Assembly (NCBI GenBank): GCA_024277475.1
Contig: JAJRVC010000709.1
Span: 1 to 34,484, forward strand
Length of the DNA stretch: 34,484 bases
Origin: Deltaproteobacteria bacterium
GTDB taxonomy: Bacteria > Desulfobacterota > Desulfobacteria > Desulfobacterales > JAFDCJ01
Direction of reading: 5' to 3'
Part shown: piece by piece, positions 24,374 through 33,378 of the stretch
Layout of the letters: every line of letters begins with the position of its first letter
Position numbering within the stretch: the stretch's first letter is position 1
Notes under the pieces: model-generated
What the model saw: the letters and a program-made list of their open reading frames with translations, nothing else
Databases searched by the model: none
What the model was told of the DNA's origin: nothing
Made by a program: the position numbers and the translations under genes

Positions 24374-25105
24374 TCACCTCTCCAGCCCCTGTCTAAGCCA
24401 TAGCGACGCTTCTCTGATAAAGATCTTCTGGTGGGCTTCATTGCTCATCGGGTGGTCGCCCTGCTCTTGTCTAATCAATTTTTTTGGCTCTTTCACCAGG
24501 TTATAAATTTTTTCGGCGTGGGAAAGCGGAACAACATTATCCGCCTCACCGTGGAAGATAAGGATATTGCTGATTTCCGGGAGATGGTCGGTAATGTCAA
24601 AGGGGCGTTTTCGGGTGTAAAAAAAATTTTTTGCAGTATCAGAATTTTTGGATATTGGCAGTCCATTTTGCGGGATTCGACTGCAAATGGGAGCGGCAAA
24701 TGTAACCAGCGTATTGACGCCAAGATCGTCTGCAACGCTCAGGCAAACTGTACCGCCCATGCTGCTGCCGAACAGGCCGAAGCGGTCGCTGGTATCGGTT
24801 GTGGCGGAGATGACGGCCACCGCATCGGCAAGGTCCCTGCAGCGGGCCTCGAGTGAAGTTACCTCCTCAAATTTACCCTCGCTGCGGCCGCAACCGCGGT
24901 GATCGAAGCGGAAATAAGCAATACCAAACCGATTGCATTGGTCGGCTAGTGCCATTTGTTTTGGGGAACTGCTGCTGCTGTATAAACCGTGGCAGCCAAT
25001 CACAACAGGTGGACGACTGGTCGCTGGCAGATGCAACCAACCTTTCAATTTAAAACCATCGGAAAGGAAGCTGATATCTTCAATGATCGATTTATCTGCG
25101 GACAT
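24374..25105 (-). CDS. cytoplasmic alpha/beta hydrolase
   Basis: The 243-residue protein has a full alpha/beta-hydrolase core: VVIGCHGLYSSSSSP (oxyanion region), RFDHRGCGRSEG, nucleophile elbow FGSSMGGTV (Ser in GSSMG, about 116), the acid in FHGEADNVVP and the His in GDHPMS near the C-terminus. There is no signal or membrane helix. The layout is that of small acylaminoacyl-peptidase- or esterase-like enzymes; the substrate cannot be told from the sequence. AAGGAG lies seven bases before the ATG. It is a single gene between hdrC and an IS110 remnant. It is different from the membrane-anchored hydrolase at 21643 and not a recent copy. Confidence 0.85.
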   Translation of the reverse strand: MSADKSIIEDISFLSDGFKLKGWLHLPATSRPPVVIGCHGLYSSSSSPKQMALADQCNRFGIAYFRFDHRGCGRSEGKFEEVTSLEARCRDLADAVAVISATTDTSDRFGLFGSSMGGTVCLSVADDLGVNTLVTFAAPICSRIPQNGLPISKNSDTAKNFFYTRKRPFDITDHLPEISNILIFHGEADNVVPLSHAEKIYNLVKEPKKLIRQEQGDHPMSNEAHQKIFIREASLWLRQGLER

Positions 25106-25508
25106 CCTAATTCTCCTTGATTTGTAGGCGTTCCCGGGTTCAAAGGTTCAGGGGTTCAAGGTTGTATCCTCGCCCCTGGACTGCATTTGAATGTGTATTT
25201 ACGAGAAAATCGTCAACTGCGTCAAGTATAATCCAAAATTTGGAGCCAATTGATCTCGGCCTTGATCTGCAATCGCAATTGAATTTTTGTAGACATCCAA
25301 ACCGATATACTTTATTCTCTTCTCCATGATCTGCCTCCTTGGTTTTGGCTCTGTATTGAACCGTTGGTTTATTCAACCTTCCAATATAACCCATGTTTGC
25401 AAGGATGGCAGGTCTATTCTTTCTCGACGGTAACCATTATGTCTGAACCTTGAACCGCTCAGTCAATGAAAAGTATCCGCAAGGAAATACCCGGAGCAAT
25501 GGTGAGTC
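25106..25508. other. 403-base intergenic region: IS110 remnant and repeat text
   Basis: This gap holds low-complexity 'GGTTCAAAGGTTCAGGGGTTC' type text at 25138-25161 (GGTTCAAAGG, TTCAGGGGTTCAAGG), a 24-base sequence shared with 28595-28618, the IS110 transposase fragment at 25199-25327 and, upstream of that fragment, about 110 bases that would correspond to the element's left non-coding end. Confidence 0.6.
25199..25327 (-). pseudogene. truncated IS110-family transposase (N-terminal fragment)
   Basis: A 42-codon frame starts at 25327 with an excellent ribosome site (AAGGAGG, six bases upstream). It reads MEKRIKYIGLDVYKNSIAIAD, which matches the start of IS110 DEDD transposases (GLDVHKNSI, with the first catalytic Asp); His is changed to Tyr and about two residues are missing after SIAIA. 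After roughly 25 codons the resemblance ends (QLAPNFGLYLTQ) and a stop follows. The rest of the transposase, including the other DEDD residues and the Ser domain, is gone, so the element cannot move itself. Confidence 0.7.
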
Positions 25509-26897
25509 ATGAAAATTAAAAAAGGCCTGCAGGCCGAGGTTGAAATTACGGGGGTTGCTTTCGGCGGCAGGGGGCTGGTCCGTTTGGATGGTATGGCCAT
25601 TTTCGTCGATCAGACAGTCCCTGGAGACCGCGGCGTCATCCGTATTTTCAGGAAGAAAAAAAATTATGCCGAAGCCCGGGTGATTGATCTGATCGAGCCA
25701 TCTCCCTTCAGAATTGTCGCACCTTGTGAATACAGCGGTTTTTGCGGGGGCTGCAAGTGGCAATTTTTAAAGTATGAACAACAGCTTATCTATAAAAAGC
25801 AGCATGTTATGGATTCCCTTGAGCATATCGGGCACATTAAAGAGGTGAGGGTCCATGATACCATTCCTTCCAGACTTATTTTTGGTTATCGCAATAAAAT
25901 GGAATTTTCCTGTTCAGACAGACGTTGGCTTTTACCCCATGAACTGGAACGAACCGATGTCGATACGGGGTTAGCGCTCGGGCTACATGTACCCGGCACG
26001 TTTCATAAAGTCATTGACACCCGGGAATGTCTGTTGCAGCCGGATCTGGGAAACCAACTGATGGATGAGGTTAGAACCTTTATGCGATCCTCCGGCAAAC
26101 CGGTTTACGGATTGCGCAGTCACATCGGGTTCTGGCGCTTTTTGGTGCTAAGACATTCCGTGGCCCATGATCAGTGGATGGTTAACATTGTGACGGCCGA
26201 AGACGACCACCGGACTGTCCAGCCATTGGCTGATCGGTTAATGGAGCGGTATCCCCAAGTGGTGTCGGTGCTAAATAATATCACATCCCGCAAAGCCGGG
26301 GTGGCCGTTGGCGAATTTGAGCATACCCTCGCAGGTTCGGATACTATTGCGGATAAAATTGCCGGGTTTGAGTTTGAAATATCGGCCAATTCTTTTTTCC
26401 AGACCAATACCCGCGGGGCGGAGCTGCTTTTTAAAACCGTTGCAAAATATGCCGGTCTTACCGGAACCGAAACTGTCTTGGATCTCTACAGTGGAACGGG
26501 GACTATTCCGATTCTGCTGTCCGAACATAGCAAAACTGTTACCGGCATAGAGATTGTCGAAAGTTCAGTGGCGGATGCTGAAAAGAATTGTCGCAAAAAC
26601 GGTATCTCAAACTGCAGCTTCATCAAGGGTGATATTCGCAAATGCCTGTCACAAATTACGCAACGACCGGATGTGTTGATTATTGATCCGCCCAGGGCCG
26701 GTATGCACAAAGATGTCGTCAAACAGGTGCTGGAATTGGGAGTCGGTCGTATGCTTTATGTTTCCTGCAATCCGGCCACCATGGCCCGGGATCTTCAGAT
26801 GATGCAGGAAAGCTACCGGCTTGAGGAGGTGCAGCCAGTGGATATGTTTCCCAATACATATCATGTGGAGGCGGTGGCGAGACTTACCAAAATATAA
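25509..26897 (+). CDS. rlmD: RlmD/RumA-like 23S rRNA 5-methyluridine methyltransferase
   Basis: A 462-residue class I SAM-dependent RNA m5U methyltransferase. An N-terminal TRAM domain (about 1-62) is followed by a [4Fe-4S] site (Cys73, Cys79, Cys82, and Cys174 in TRECLLQP), the FFQTN motif (296-300), the SAM pocket DLYSGTGTI (325-333), DPPRAG (393-398) and the catalytic Cys420 in YVSCNPAT, with the general base in YHVEAVARL near 454. It would methylate a uridine such as U1939 of 23S rRNA. Since RlmC, RlmD and TrmA paralogs overlap, the exact target is inferred. The cluster ligands match RlmD. The ribosome site is GGTGAG, about six bases before the ATG. Confidence 0.9.
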   Translation: MKIKKGLQAEVEITGVAFGGRGLVRLDGMAIFVDQTVPGDRGVIRIFRKKKNYAEARVIDLIEPSPFRIVAPCEYSGFCGGCKWQFLKYEQQLIYKKQHVMDSLEHIGHIKEVRVHDTIPSRLIFGYRNKMEFSCSDRRWLLPHELERTDVDTGLALGLHVPGTFHKVIDTRECLLQPDLGNQLMDEVRTFMRSSGKPVYGLRSHIGFWRFLVLRHSVAHDQWMVNIVTAEDDHRTVQPLADRLMERYPQVVSVLNNITSRKAGVAVGEFEHTLAGSDTIADKIAGFEFEISANSFFQTNTRGAELLFKTVAKYAGLTGTETVLDLYSGTGTIPILLSEHSKTVTGIEIVESSVADAEKNCRKNGISNCSFIKGDIRKCLSQITQRPDVLIIDPPRAGMHKDVVKQVLELGVGRMLYVSCNPATMARDLQMMQESYRLEEVQPVDMFPNTYHVEAVARLTKI

Positions 26898-27039
26898 TAT
26901 GGCAATCGCTCTGGAGGTTTTAAAACCTAAAGGCAAAACCAAAACAGCATACGTGCTGGATTGTGGTACGATTTCTTGATGATTCAACTGGCCGCTTTGG
27001 CAGCCGGATTGAACAGAGAACTGCAGAATCATGGAGTCC

Positions 27040-28404
27040 CTAAAACTTAGGTTTTCCCCAGAATTTTAAGCCCCGGATTAGTCCGAGAGCAAGGATCATG
27101 AGTCCAAGAAAAACCAGCAGGGTCGTACCGATAGTCCAGTTCCACCACAGGGGTCCATTGACCAAAACGAGGTAAAAACCGATTGATGGAATTGAAAACA
27201 CATTCATCAAGGCTATTTCGACGGCAACCGGTGTCTCAAAATCTGGATCTGCGATTCGAAGCAGCAGCAGCCCCGACGAGACCGTTCCGGTGACGGCGCC
27301 GTAAATTGCAATAGTTCGCTCAAAATTGTATGACCAGATTCTTTTTCCCAGATAAACCACCATGAACGTCGTTAACACGCCGGTGACAAGGGAAATTGTC
27401 GATATAGGCAAAATGTATTGCCACACGATCGTCAATTTTATCGCCATTACCGTTGATATGATCAAAAAATCCACTGACCACCCGGTGATCCTTCGTTGAA
27501 TACCCGGATCGAGTAAATGTTCGATTCCGAGCTTTTCCATCATCCAGCGTATGCTCAGCGCGATGCCTAGGCCAAAAATAAAAAAAAATCCCCACAAAAT
27601 GGATGCCATATCAGCAGGTACAATGAGTCCAAGGTACTTTACCAATCCATAGGTTAAGACATAGACAAGCCCTACCACAGCGGTATGGAAGGCAAGGGAA
27701 TCCAAATTGCTGGAATGAAACGTGAGTTGACCGGCCGATTTTTTCTTTTTATTTTTAGATATGATTCCGGCTAAAAAATCATGGGGCAAAGCCCGGATTC
27801 CCTGGGCGGACAAGCCTTTTCGAATACCCCAGTTCACCAGCGGAACACCTACAAAGAAAGAAAAGAAAAAACCCATGGCAGCAAAGGTAAGCCCGATTGT
27901 TGTGGCATGTTCAAAACCAAATCCCTGCCAGACCTTCCCAATCGAGAGGGCCTGACCCGGTCCCTCTTCGAATCCCAGCGGTACGAGAAATCCGAAGGTT
28001 GGAAAAAGCTTTATGCCGAAGATGTCGAACAAAGCAACAAACATACCGCCTGTGATGGCCTGGAGTGGAAAAATAACGGATTGGGTCAGGGCCATCCATA
28101 AGGGGGCCTTGAAAATATGAATGCTGGATTTTAAAGTCGTTTTAGAGGCTGGGTTTCGGGTCAACCCTACTGAAATAAAGGAAATGTTAAAAAAATGGTA
28201 GGCAAAAGATTCCAGATTCGCCACCGGCAGACGCGTGACACCTGTATTTAACAGTACAAGCCCCAGTATGCCTCCAATGAGACAGCTTGGTATAAGAAAA
28301 TGCTGAAAAAAGGTTATTTTAGCCCTGAGAAGAACACCGGTTAAAAGCATGATGGCCAAACAGCCGAATACGAGCATGGACTCGAACGGAAACGGGCTTT
28401 GCAT
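27040..28404 (-). CDS. GltS-like sodium:glutamate symporter family protein
   Basis: A 454-residue integral membrane protein with about ten to twelve hydrophobic helices in two halves separated by a basic cytoplasmic loop (IISKNKKKKSAGQL, about 213-226). The first half contains the family segment GFEEGPGQALSIGKVW, corresponding to the Gly-rich reentrant loop of GltS, and FEHATTIGLTFAAMGF. GltS proteins import glutamate with sodium; this member's loop has Glu-Glu-Gly-Pro where GltS usually has a His-Gly-Thr motif, so the substrate could be another dicarboxylate or amino acid. GGGAGG lies six bases before the ATG, and a 16-base palindrome sits just upstream. Confidence 0.75.
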   Translation of the reverse strand: MQSPFPFESMLVFGCLAIMLLTGVLLRAKITFFQHFLIPSCLIGGILGLVLLNTGVTRLPVANLESFAYHFFNISFISVGLTRNPASKTTLKSSIHIFKAPLWMALTQSVIFPLQAITGGMFVALFDIFGIKLFPTFGFLVPLGFEEGPGQALSIGKVWQGFGFEHATTIGLTFAAMGFFFSFFVGVPLVNWGIRKGLSAQGIRALPHDFLAGIISKNKKKKSAGQLTFHSSNLDSLAFHTAVVGLVYVLTYGLVKYLGLIVPADMASILWGFFFIFGLGIALSIRWMMEKLGIEHLLDPGIQRRITGWSVDFLIISTVMAIKLTIVWQYILPISTISLVTGVLTTFMVVYLGKRIWSYNFERTIAIYGAVTGTVSSGLLLLRIADPDFETPVAVEIALMNVFSIPSIGFYLVLVNGPLWWNWTIGTTLLVFLGLMILALGLIRGLKFWGKPKF

Positions 28405-28418
28405 AGTCGTCCTCCCTA

Positions 28419-28434
28419 GAATGAAATATCATTC
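28419..28434. promoter_or_regulatory. palindrome at the symporter gene leader
   Basis: GAATGA-AATA-TCATTC is a perfect dyad with six-base arms, ending four bases from the Shine-Dalgarno sequence of the symporter gene. The arms resemble operators of TetR-family regulators (TGAATGA...TCATTCA type, from memory), but the regulator is not identified. Confidence 0.4.
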
Positions 28435-28731
28435 ACTCAGTTCATAAGCCACCCCGATCTGTCGGGATGAGAATTTAAAAGATTCTACCATTACCGCGAA
28501 GGCATGCTTCAAGGGTGCAAATATGATCGATGCCGGCGGCTTATGAATGGATTAGCTTTGACGACGATGACACTTTTGTCGTAACCACGCATCCCAAATG
28601 CAGTCCAGGGACGAGAATGAAACCCCTGGCCCGGGCCTGGTTTGTCAAGATTCTGATACTCCATTGTCGTCGGCAGGGAATTCACCACAATTTTACGGAA
28701 ATATCGTTGCATCTATCGATTGAATGGCTAA
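28435..28731. other. intergenic region with dispersed repeat, no supported gene
   Basis: This stretch between the symporter and rubrerythrin-like genes has frames on both strands but no convincing protein. It carries the 24-base sequence at 28595-28618 shared with 25166-25189, followed by a GC-rich stretch (CCCCTGGCCCGGGCCTGG, about 28623-28640) that can fold on itself. Confidence 0.45.
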
Positions 28732-29235
28732 CTAAAATGGCCAGAAATTATTATCATGCCAGACCTGTTCCGTCAGTTCTCTATCAATTTCGGCCAGAAA
28801 ATTCAGATGCTGCATTTCCCATTCAGCCAGCCATTTGTAAAGCGCTTTTTCATTTGGATCCGTCGCTTCCGATGCTCTGTCCGAATAAAGCTGGATTGCG
28901 TTTTTTTCCATCGCCATCGCCGCTGAAATCGCCGCCGCTTCATAATCGGCGGCAGATATTTCTTCTTTTAATTCTTTCGTCAGCACTTTGGAAGCGATGT
29001 TGCCGCTGTGATCTTCCTGGAAGTTTCCCGCAATAAATTTTTGGTTTTGCCGGTAAGCCCTGAACTGTTCCGTCAGAATTTCGACGTGCTTGACTTCCTC
29101 ATCCGCCATCATTTCAAAAAACGCTTTAACAGCGCTGCCGGATGTCTGTTGTGCAATTTTTGAATAGAACGCACGTCCTCTTTTTTCCAGCAAAATGGCA
29201 CTTTTTAAAATTTCAATCGTTTTATCCTCTTTCAT
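28732..29235 (-). CDS. rubrerythrin-like ferritin-family diiron protein
   Basis: A 167-residue four-helix-bundle protein with two diiron half-sites: Glu17 and Glu47xxHis50 (DEEVKH), then Glu110 (AMEKNA) and Glu140xxHis143 (EWEMQH). This is the ferritin-like erythrin domain of rubrerythrin, but there is no C-terminal rubredoxin domain with its four Cys. In anaerobes such proteins reduce hydrogen peroxide or store iron; without its own rubredoxin it would need an external electron donor. GGAGG lies six bases before the ATG at 29235. It is probably a single-gene unit; the 86-residue gene upstream is on the same strand but about 170 bases away. Confidence 0.85.
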   Translation of the reverse strand: MKEDKTIEILKSAILLEKRGRAFYSKIAQQTSGSAVKAFFEMMADEEVKHVEILTEQFRAYRQNQKFIAGNFQEDHSGNIASKVLTKELKEEISAADYEAAAISAAMAMEKNAIQLYSDRASEATDPNEKALYKWLAEWEMQHLNFLAEIDRELTEQVWHDNNFWPF

Positions 29236-29407
29236 GATTTACCTCCATAGACCCATTATTTTTGATTGTGAACTGTTGCTAAACTGCAAAAGAATTTAGA
29301 AAATTGGTTTTAATTTTTTTAATCAGGGTAACCGCACAATATTTTCGAATAAATCCGCCCGTCTCTTTTCATAACAGCTTTTTAAAAAAAGGCCATCGAT
29401 AAATCCA

Positions 29408-29668
29408 TCAATTTTGCCCGGACTCGCTGTTTTTTCCAGTCAATTCTTGTACCGCCCGGTAGAATACCAATTCCCACTCCCATTTCATTGTGTCGTGTCG
29501 AATGATATAGGTTGCATTATCATCGCCAATAACCTTAAAATAGCGATGATCCGGGGCCAGCCACCGATCCAGCACTTTTTTTACCTCGATATTATAGGTA
29601 GCCATCCAAATACGACGGGGGGTTTCTTCACCGCGGTATCCGGCGTAGCAATCTACCTGTATTTGCAT
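29408..29668 (-). CDS. small conserved-looking protein of unknown function
   Basis: An 86-residue protein from the ATG at 29668, chosen because GGAGG lies six bases upstream; the frame opens 12 codons earlier without support. It reads MQIQVDCYAGYRGEETPRRI, then KVLDRWLAPDHRYFKVIGDD and IIRHDTMKWEWELVFY, a compact beta-alpha-beta-rich pattern with no signal, membrane helix or metal-binding Cys set. I recall similar short proteins from Desulfobacterota labelled only 'hypothetical' or 'cytoplasmic protein', so it appears conserved, but no function is known to me. Its neighbours give no firm clue. Confidence 0.65.
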   Translation of the reverse strand: MQIQVDCYAGYRGEETPRRIWMATYNIEVKKVLDRWLAPDHRYFKVIGDDNATYIIRHDTMKWEWELVFYRAVQELTGKNSESGQN

Positions 29669-29930
29669 GAAAAGCCTCCACCCTGACACCTTCTGCAACG
29701 ACACCTATTGGGTATTCATAACAAAAATAAGCGTTTGAATTCAAGTGCCAAGTGTAATAGAATCCAAATCGTGACAAAAAAACCGTAACCGTACACGGGT
29801 TTAGGGTTAATCCCTTGACGCTTTTTTCCCTTTCCCATTGATTGCATTGCTGAGCGGGGCGGGGAAATCAACCCTGAACCATAGAACCGTGAACCTTATA
29901 AGCAATCGCTAAGGCTGCAAACGGAGTCTT

Positions 29931-30893
29931 TTGTCCATAATATTACCACATAATCTAATAATATTTATGAGGGCTGTATTAACAAGATATTCCGGTTTCC
30001 TGGCCGGCCTGATGGCAATTTTCTTTTTGCAATTTCCCGCAATGGCGCAACCATTGGTATTGCAAAATGATGATGTGATTGTTGCTTATGAACCGTCTCT
30101 GGAAAGTGCAGCCGATGAAGTCCTGCGCCTTTATCCGGATCTCAAACAGGAGTTGGAAAATTTTTTTGTCTGGAGTTTGGATATTAGGCCCCAGGTCGTC
30201 CTGGTTAAAAATACACAGTCCTTCCGGAAACTATCTCGCAACGAACTTTTTGTTGCGTTTGCGGTTCCTGAAAAAAAAATGATCGTCATTGATTATTCCA
30301 GGATGAACCTGCGCCCTTTTTCCCTGTACGTAACCTTTAAGCATGAATTGTGTCATCTTTTGCTGCACCGCCACATTAGCAGTCGCAGCCTTCCCCGGTG
30401 GCTTGAAGAGGGCATTTGTCAGTGGGTAAGTGATGGAATTGGGGAAATTTTTATGGACAAGAGCTGGTCCGGTCTTGATGCGGCTATTATGGCCGGCCAT
30501 GTGCTGCATCTTAGACGACTGGCAAAAAATTTCCCCCGGGACAAGCCATCTTTGATACTCGCCTATGAACAAAGCAAAAGTGTGGTCAATTATATTGACC
30601 GACAGTACGGAAAAGCTGCCATTCTGGATTTGTTGGGCTATCTGAAAAGTGGTGAGTCCATGGAGAATGCCAGCATGAAAAGTCTTGGCGTATCCACCGA
30701 CGAACTGGAAGAGGAATGGCTCAGCCACCTTGAAAGCACCCCTCGCTGGCTGGTCTATCTTGCCAACAATCTTTACGGTATCCTTTTTTTTGCGGCGGCT
30801 CTTTTGACGGTTTTGGGATTCATCAGGCGGATGATTATGCGCCGGAAGGTTTGGGAATGGGAGGACGAGGATGACGAAGCAAATGACGAATGA
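29931..30893 (+). CDS. peptidase MA-like metallohydrolase, exported and C-terminally anchored
   Basis: The 320-residue protein has a signal sequence (hydrophobic core FLAGLMAIFFLQFPA, ending AMAQ at about 40), a zinc-peptidase domain and a C-terminal helix (about 270-290, GILFFAAALLTVLGFI) followed by Arg/Lys and an acidic tail. The active site is HELCH (His138, Glu139, His142), with the third ligand in WLEEGICQW (Glu160), the layout of gluzincin 'MA-like' peptidases. It probably sits on the periplasmic face of the inner membrane. The TTG start at 29931 has GGAG four bases before it; the ATG at 29967 lacks a ribosome site but gives a cleaner signal peptide. The substrate is unknown. Confidence 0.78.
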   Translation: MSIILPHNLIIFMRAVLTRYSGFLAGLMAIFFLQFPAMAQPLVLQNDDVIVAYEPSLESAADEVLRLYPDLKQELENFFVWSLDIRPQVVLVKNTQSFRKLSRNELFVAFAVPEKKMIVIDYSRMNLRPFSLYVTFKHELCHLLLHRHISSRSLPRWLEEGICQWVSDGIGEIFMDKSWSGLDAAIMAGHVLHLRRLAKNFPRDKPSLILAYEQSKSVVNYIDRQYGKAAILDLLGYLKSGESMENASMKSLGVSTDELEEEWLSHLESTPRWLVYLANNLYGILFFAAALLTVLGFIRRMIMRRKVWEWEDEDDEANDE

Positions 30894-30972
30894 CCCATTT
30901 TTTCTCTCCAACCTCAAACTTCTAACAGCCGACGGCTCTGCTTTCAGTTCCCGGCTTTCTGCCTTTTAATTT

Positions 30973-33378
30973 TCAGCCTTGAGTTCTTTTGGCGCTCACC
31001 ACAAAGGCCAGAAAATAAGTAAAAATCGCACCGACAGCGATGAGGGGAATGCCGAAGCTGACGGAAATTTGGGCGGCAATAACAGAGCTCAACACCGATG
31101 CACATCCGTTTACCGACCAGGCATAAGCTCTTTGGACCGGGCTGTTCAGGATGTGGCGCATCGCGAGCGGGAAGGGCAGTCCCATCAAAAAGCCGACCGG
31201 AAGCAAAAAAAGAATGGCAATGAGGAACCGCAGGGGCATTGAAACCTGCAGAATATGAACGGCCAGCAGTTCAAAACATACAACCGTCAGGATCAGCATA
31301 CCGATAATGGCCGCCAGTGCGGATCTGGTATCCTGTTCGCCTTTGTTCTGCACCCATAAACCGCCCAGACTCGCGAAAATTAAAATTGCTGAAACCACTA
31401 TGATAAAACTGATAACAGGATCACCCACGAGGAGAATGAAAGATTTGATAAAATAAAGCTCAACAAACAAAAAACCGGCGCCCACACCCAAAAAATAGAC
31501 AAGCTGGGAAACTGTCGGTTTTTGAATCCGGCGTGTGACCAGAATCAGGGGGATGATGAGCAGGCAAATCGCAACGATGAAGGCTTCGACAAAGATCACC
31601 GAAATCACAATTTCACCGGACATGAACAGGACGTAAAAGCGATTCCCCAGACTTTTGTATAGTGATTTTATCTTAGGCCACTTTAAAAATTTGCCGGGAA
31701 AGGGCCGGCGGTCCGACTGTGGCAAAATATCAAGTAGATACATACGGAAGAAATCGTCTTGTCGGCTGGATTGGTAAGCCGCCGCCAGTTGGTTGATCTT
31801 TTGAAAATGATAGGGCTCATCGAATACATTAAATTTGTTGGCCAAATCCCGCTGCATCCCTTCCAGAAATACCGGATCGAAGTTGTTCTGCCTGCAAAAT
31901 TCTATCACACGCTGAATGTTTACTTGAGATTTTGAGACAAGCAGTGTGAAAGTGTCGAAATTGCGCAGAAGGGCCAGGTGCTTTCCAGGACTTTCGACAG
32001 CGTTCTTTTGAAGTGCCTCGTAAGCCGTGCTCCAGAGACGCAGGGAATCAGACGGTGGCAATAGAAGTTTGCGCGAAATGATGACCAAACCGGTTGCCGT
32101 CAGATGATCCCAGTATTCGTCAAATGCTTCCAGGGTGAACAGATGATCCTGATTCAGGGCAGCGGCACCCGGCATGGAGGATCCCCAGTTTTCCACCTGA
32201 ATGATATCGAAGCGGTCATCGTTTTGTGCCAGAAATACCCGGGGATTTTCGATGATTACCGGCAGCCGGTACCAACGACGCAAAATATTTGCCAGATAAG
32301 GATTATGTTCGATGATTGCGATGCGATCCGCGCCGGAGGCCAGGGCACAGGCTATGGCCGAACCTCCGCCGGATTCGATCAGCAACACATTCTCAGGCCA
32401 TTGCGCCAGAAAATAGCCTGAATAGGAAAGCATGGCGGCTGCAAAACGGGCGGACTTTTTCTCTTTGAGATCATAGAGCACAAACTGGTTGTCACCATCT
32501 GAGTAGACCGCCTGCTGATCGGGCAGGGTTTCAGTATACTTGAGACTTAAACCGGGTGCAAAGCGAATGTAAGGCGTCTTGACGAGTTCAATTCTACCCC
32601 GGATGCCGGTTTTTGTTTCGACGATCCGAGTTTTAGGAAATTGGAGAACCTGGGAAAGTGCTTTGAAAGGGGAGGGCTTTACCTGAATCAGAGAATTGCC
32701 CGGCGGGGTCATTAAAAATATTGAAAAACAAACGAATCCAAAACTGCCTGCGATCACAACAAAACGCAATAACCATGGTTGCTGGATTTTCAAGGTTTTT
32801 TCAGACGGTGGTTTCAGAGCTGCGAACGCCGCCGGAATTAGAGGAACCAGGGCTGAAATGATAATAAGTTTTCCTTCACCCAACAGGGGTAGCAATGGAA
32901 CCGGTGCAACTGCGCCCAGAGCAGAGCCTGCCATGGATGCAAAATAAACTAAGCCGGATTTTTCCGGTACCGTGGTGTAGCCGATGGCAATAATAATTCC
33001 CGCGAAAAAAAACGGCAGAGCCAAGAGCAAATAGGCTGTCAGCAGGTACAGGCTTTGAACCGGTTCCACCGCAAGCCTGAAATAATCCAGCGGCATGTTG
33101 TTTAAGGATAAAAAAGATATAATTGCGGCAGCAGTGAATAAGCAAAGAAGGACGGCCAGCGAAATCCTGGACACCGGAACCATCTGCCGGTGGCTTTTAC
33201 GAATACCGACTAGGCTCAAAAACGTGCCACTAGCGCCGAATCCGAAAAGAGCAATGCCGATCACCATAAATGAAAGATGGTTCCACTGACCGATGGAAAA
33301 TACCCGGGTAAGCAGGATCTCAAAAGCCAAAGTGGAAATGGATACAAAGAAGATGGCGCTGAGGAGCATTGTCGGCAT
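30973..33378 (-). CDS. large membrane protein with spermidine-synthase-like domain
   Basis: An 801-residue protein from the ATG at 33378. It has three parts: six or seven membrane helices (about 1-240), a soluble class I methyltransferase/spermidine-synthase-like domain (about 260-570, with VLLIESGGGSAIACALASGA, IIEHNPYL and FDIIQVENWGSSMPGAAAL), and six or so further helices (about 600-795). Family members are often labelled 'spermidine synthase' or 'fused MFS/spermidine synthase'. The domain's usual DxGxG is ESGGG here and the catalytic Asp of aminopropyltransferases is not obvious, so true polyamine synthesis is doubtful. The open frame extends 58 codons upstream through the heptamer repeat, which would not be translated. 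Confidence 0.78.
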   Translation of the reverse strand: MPTMLLSAIFFVSISTLAFEILLTRVFSIGQWNHLSFMVIGIALFGFGASGTFLSLVGIRKSHRQMVPVSRISLAVLLCLFTAAAIISFLSLNNMPLDYFRLAVEPVQSLYLLTAYLLLALPFFFAGIIIAIGYTTVPEKSGLVYFASMAGSALGAVAPVPLLPLLGEGKLIIISALVPLIPAAFAALKPPSEKTLKIQQPWLLRFVVIAGSFGFVCFSIFLMTPPGNSLIQVKPSPFKALSQVLQFPKTRIVETKTGIRGRIELVKTPYIRFAPGLSLKYTETLPDQQAVYSDGDNQFVLYDLKEKKSARFAAAMLSYSGYFLAQWPENVLLIESGGGSAIACALASGADRIAIIEHNPYLANILRRWYRLPVIIENPRVFLAQNDDRFDIIQVENWGSSMPGAAALNQDHLFTLEAFDEYWDHLTATGLVIISRKLLLPPSDSLRLWSTAYEALQKNAVESPGKHLALLRNFDTFTLLVSKSQVNIQRVIEFCRQNNFDPVFLEGMQRDLANKFNVFDEPYHFQKINQLAAAYQSSRQDDFFRMYLLDILPQSDRRPFPGKFLKWPKIKSLYKSLGNRFYVLFMSGEIVISVIFVEAFIVAICLLIIPLILVTRRIQKPTVSQLVYFLGVGAGFLFVELYFIKSFILLVGDPVISFIIVVSAILIFASLGGLWVQNKGEQDTRSALAAIIGMLILTVVCFELLAVHILQVSMPLRFLIAILFLLPVGFLMGLPFPLAMRHILNSPVQRAYAWSVNGCASVLSSVIAAQISVSFGIPLIAVGAIFTYFLAFVVSAKRTQG

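Noticed and set aside
25140..25394. Minus-strand frame of 84 codons around the IS110 remnant
   Set aside because: It runs in another frame through the remnant and repeat text; the IS110 frame explains the DNA better.
26898..27039. Two short plus-strand frames after rlmD (26 and 23 codons)
   Set aside because: Too short, no ribosome sites, no recognisable sequence.
28530..29036. Plus-strand frame of 168 codons
   Set aside because: Mostly antisense to the rubrerythrin-like gene, whose diiron ligands are complete.
30231..30917. Minus-strand frame of 228 codons
   Set aside because: Antisense to the peptidase-MA gene, which has a signal peptide and HELCH motif in the plus frame.
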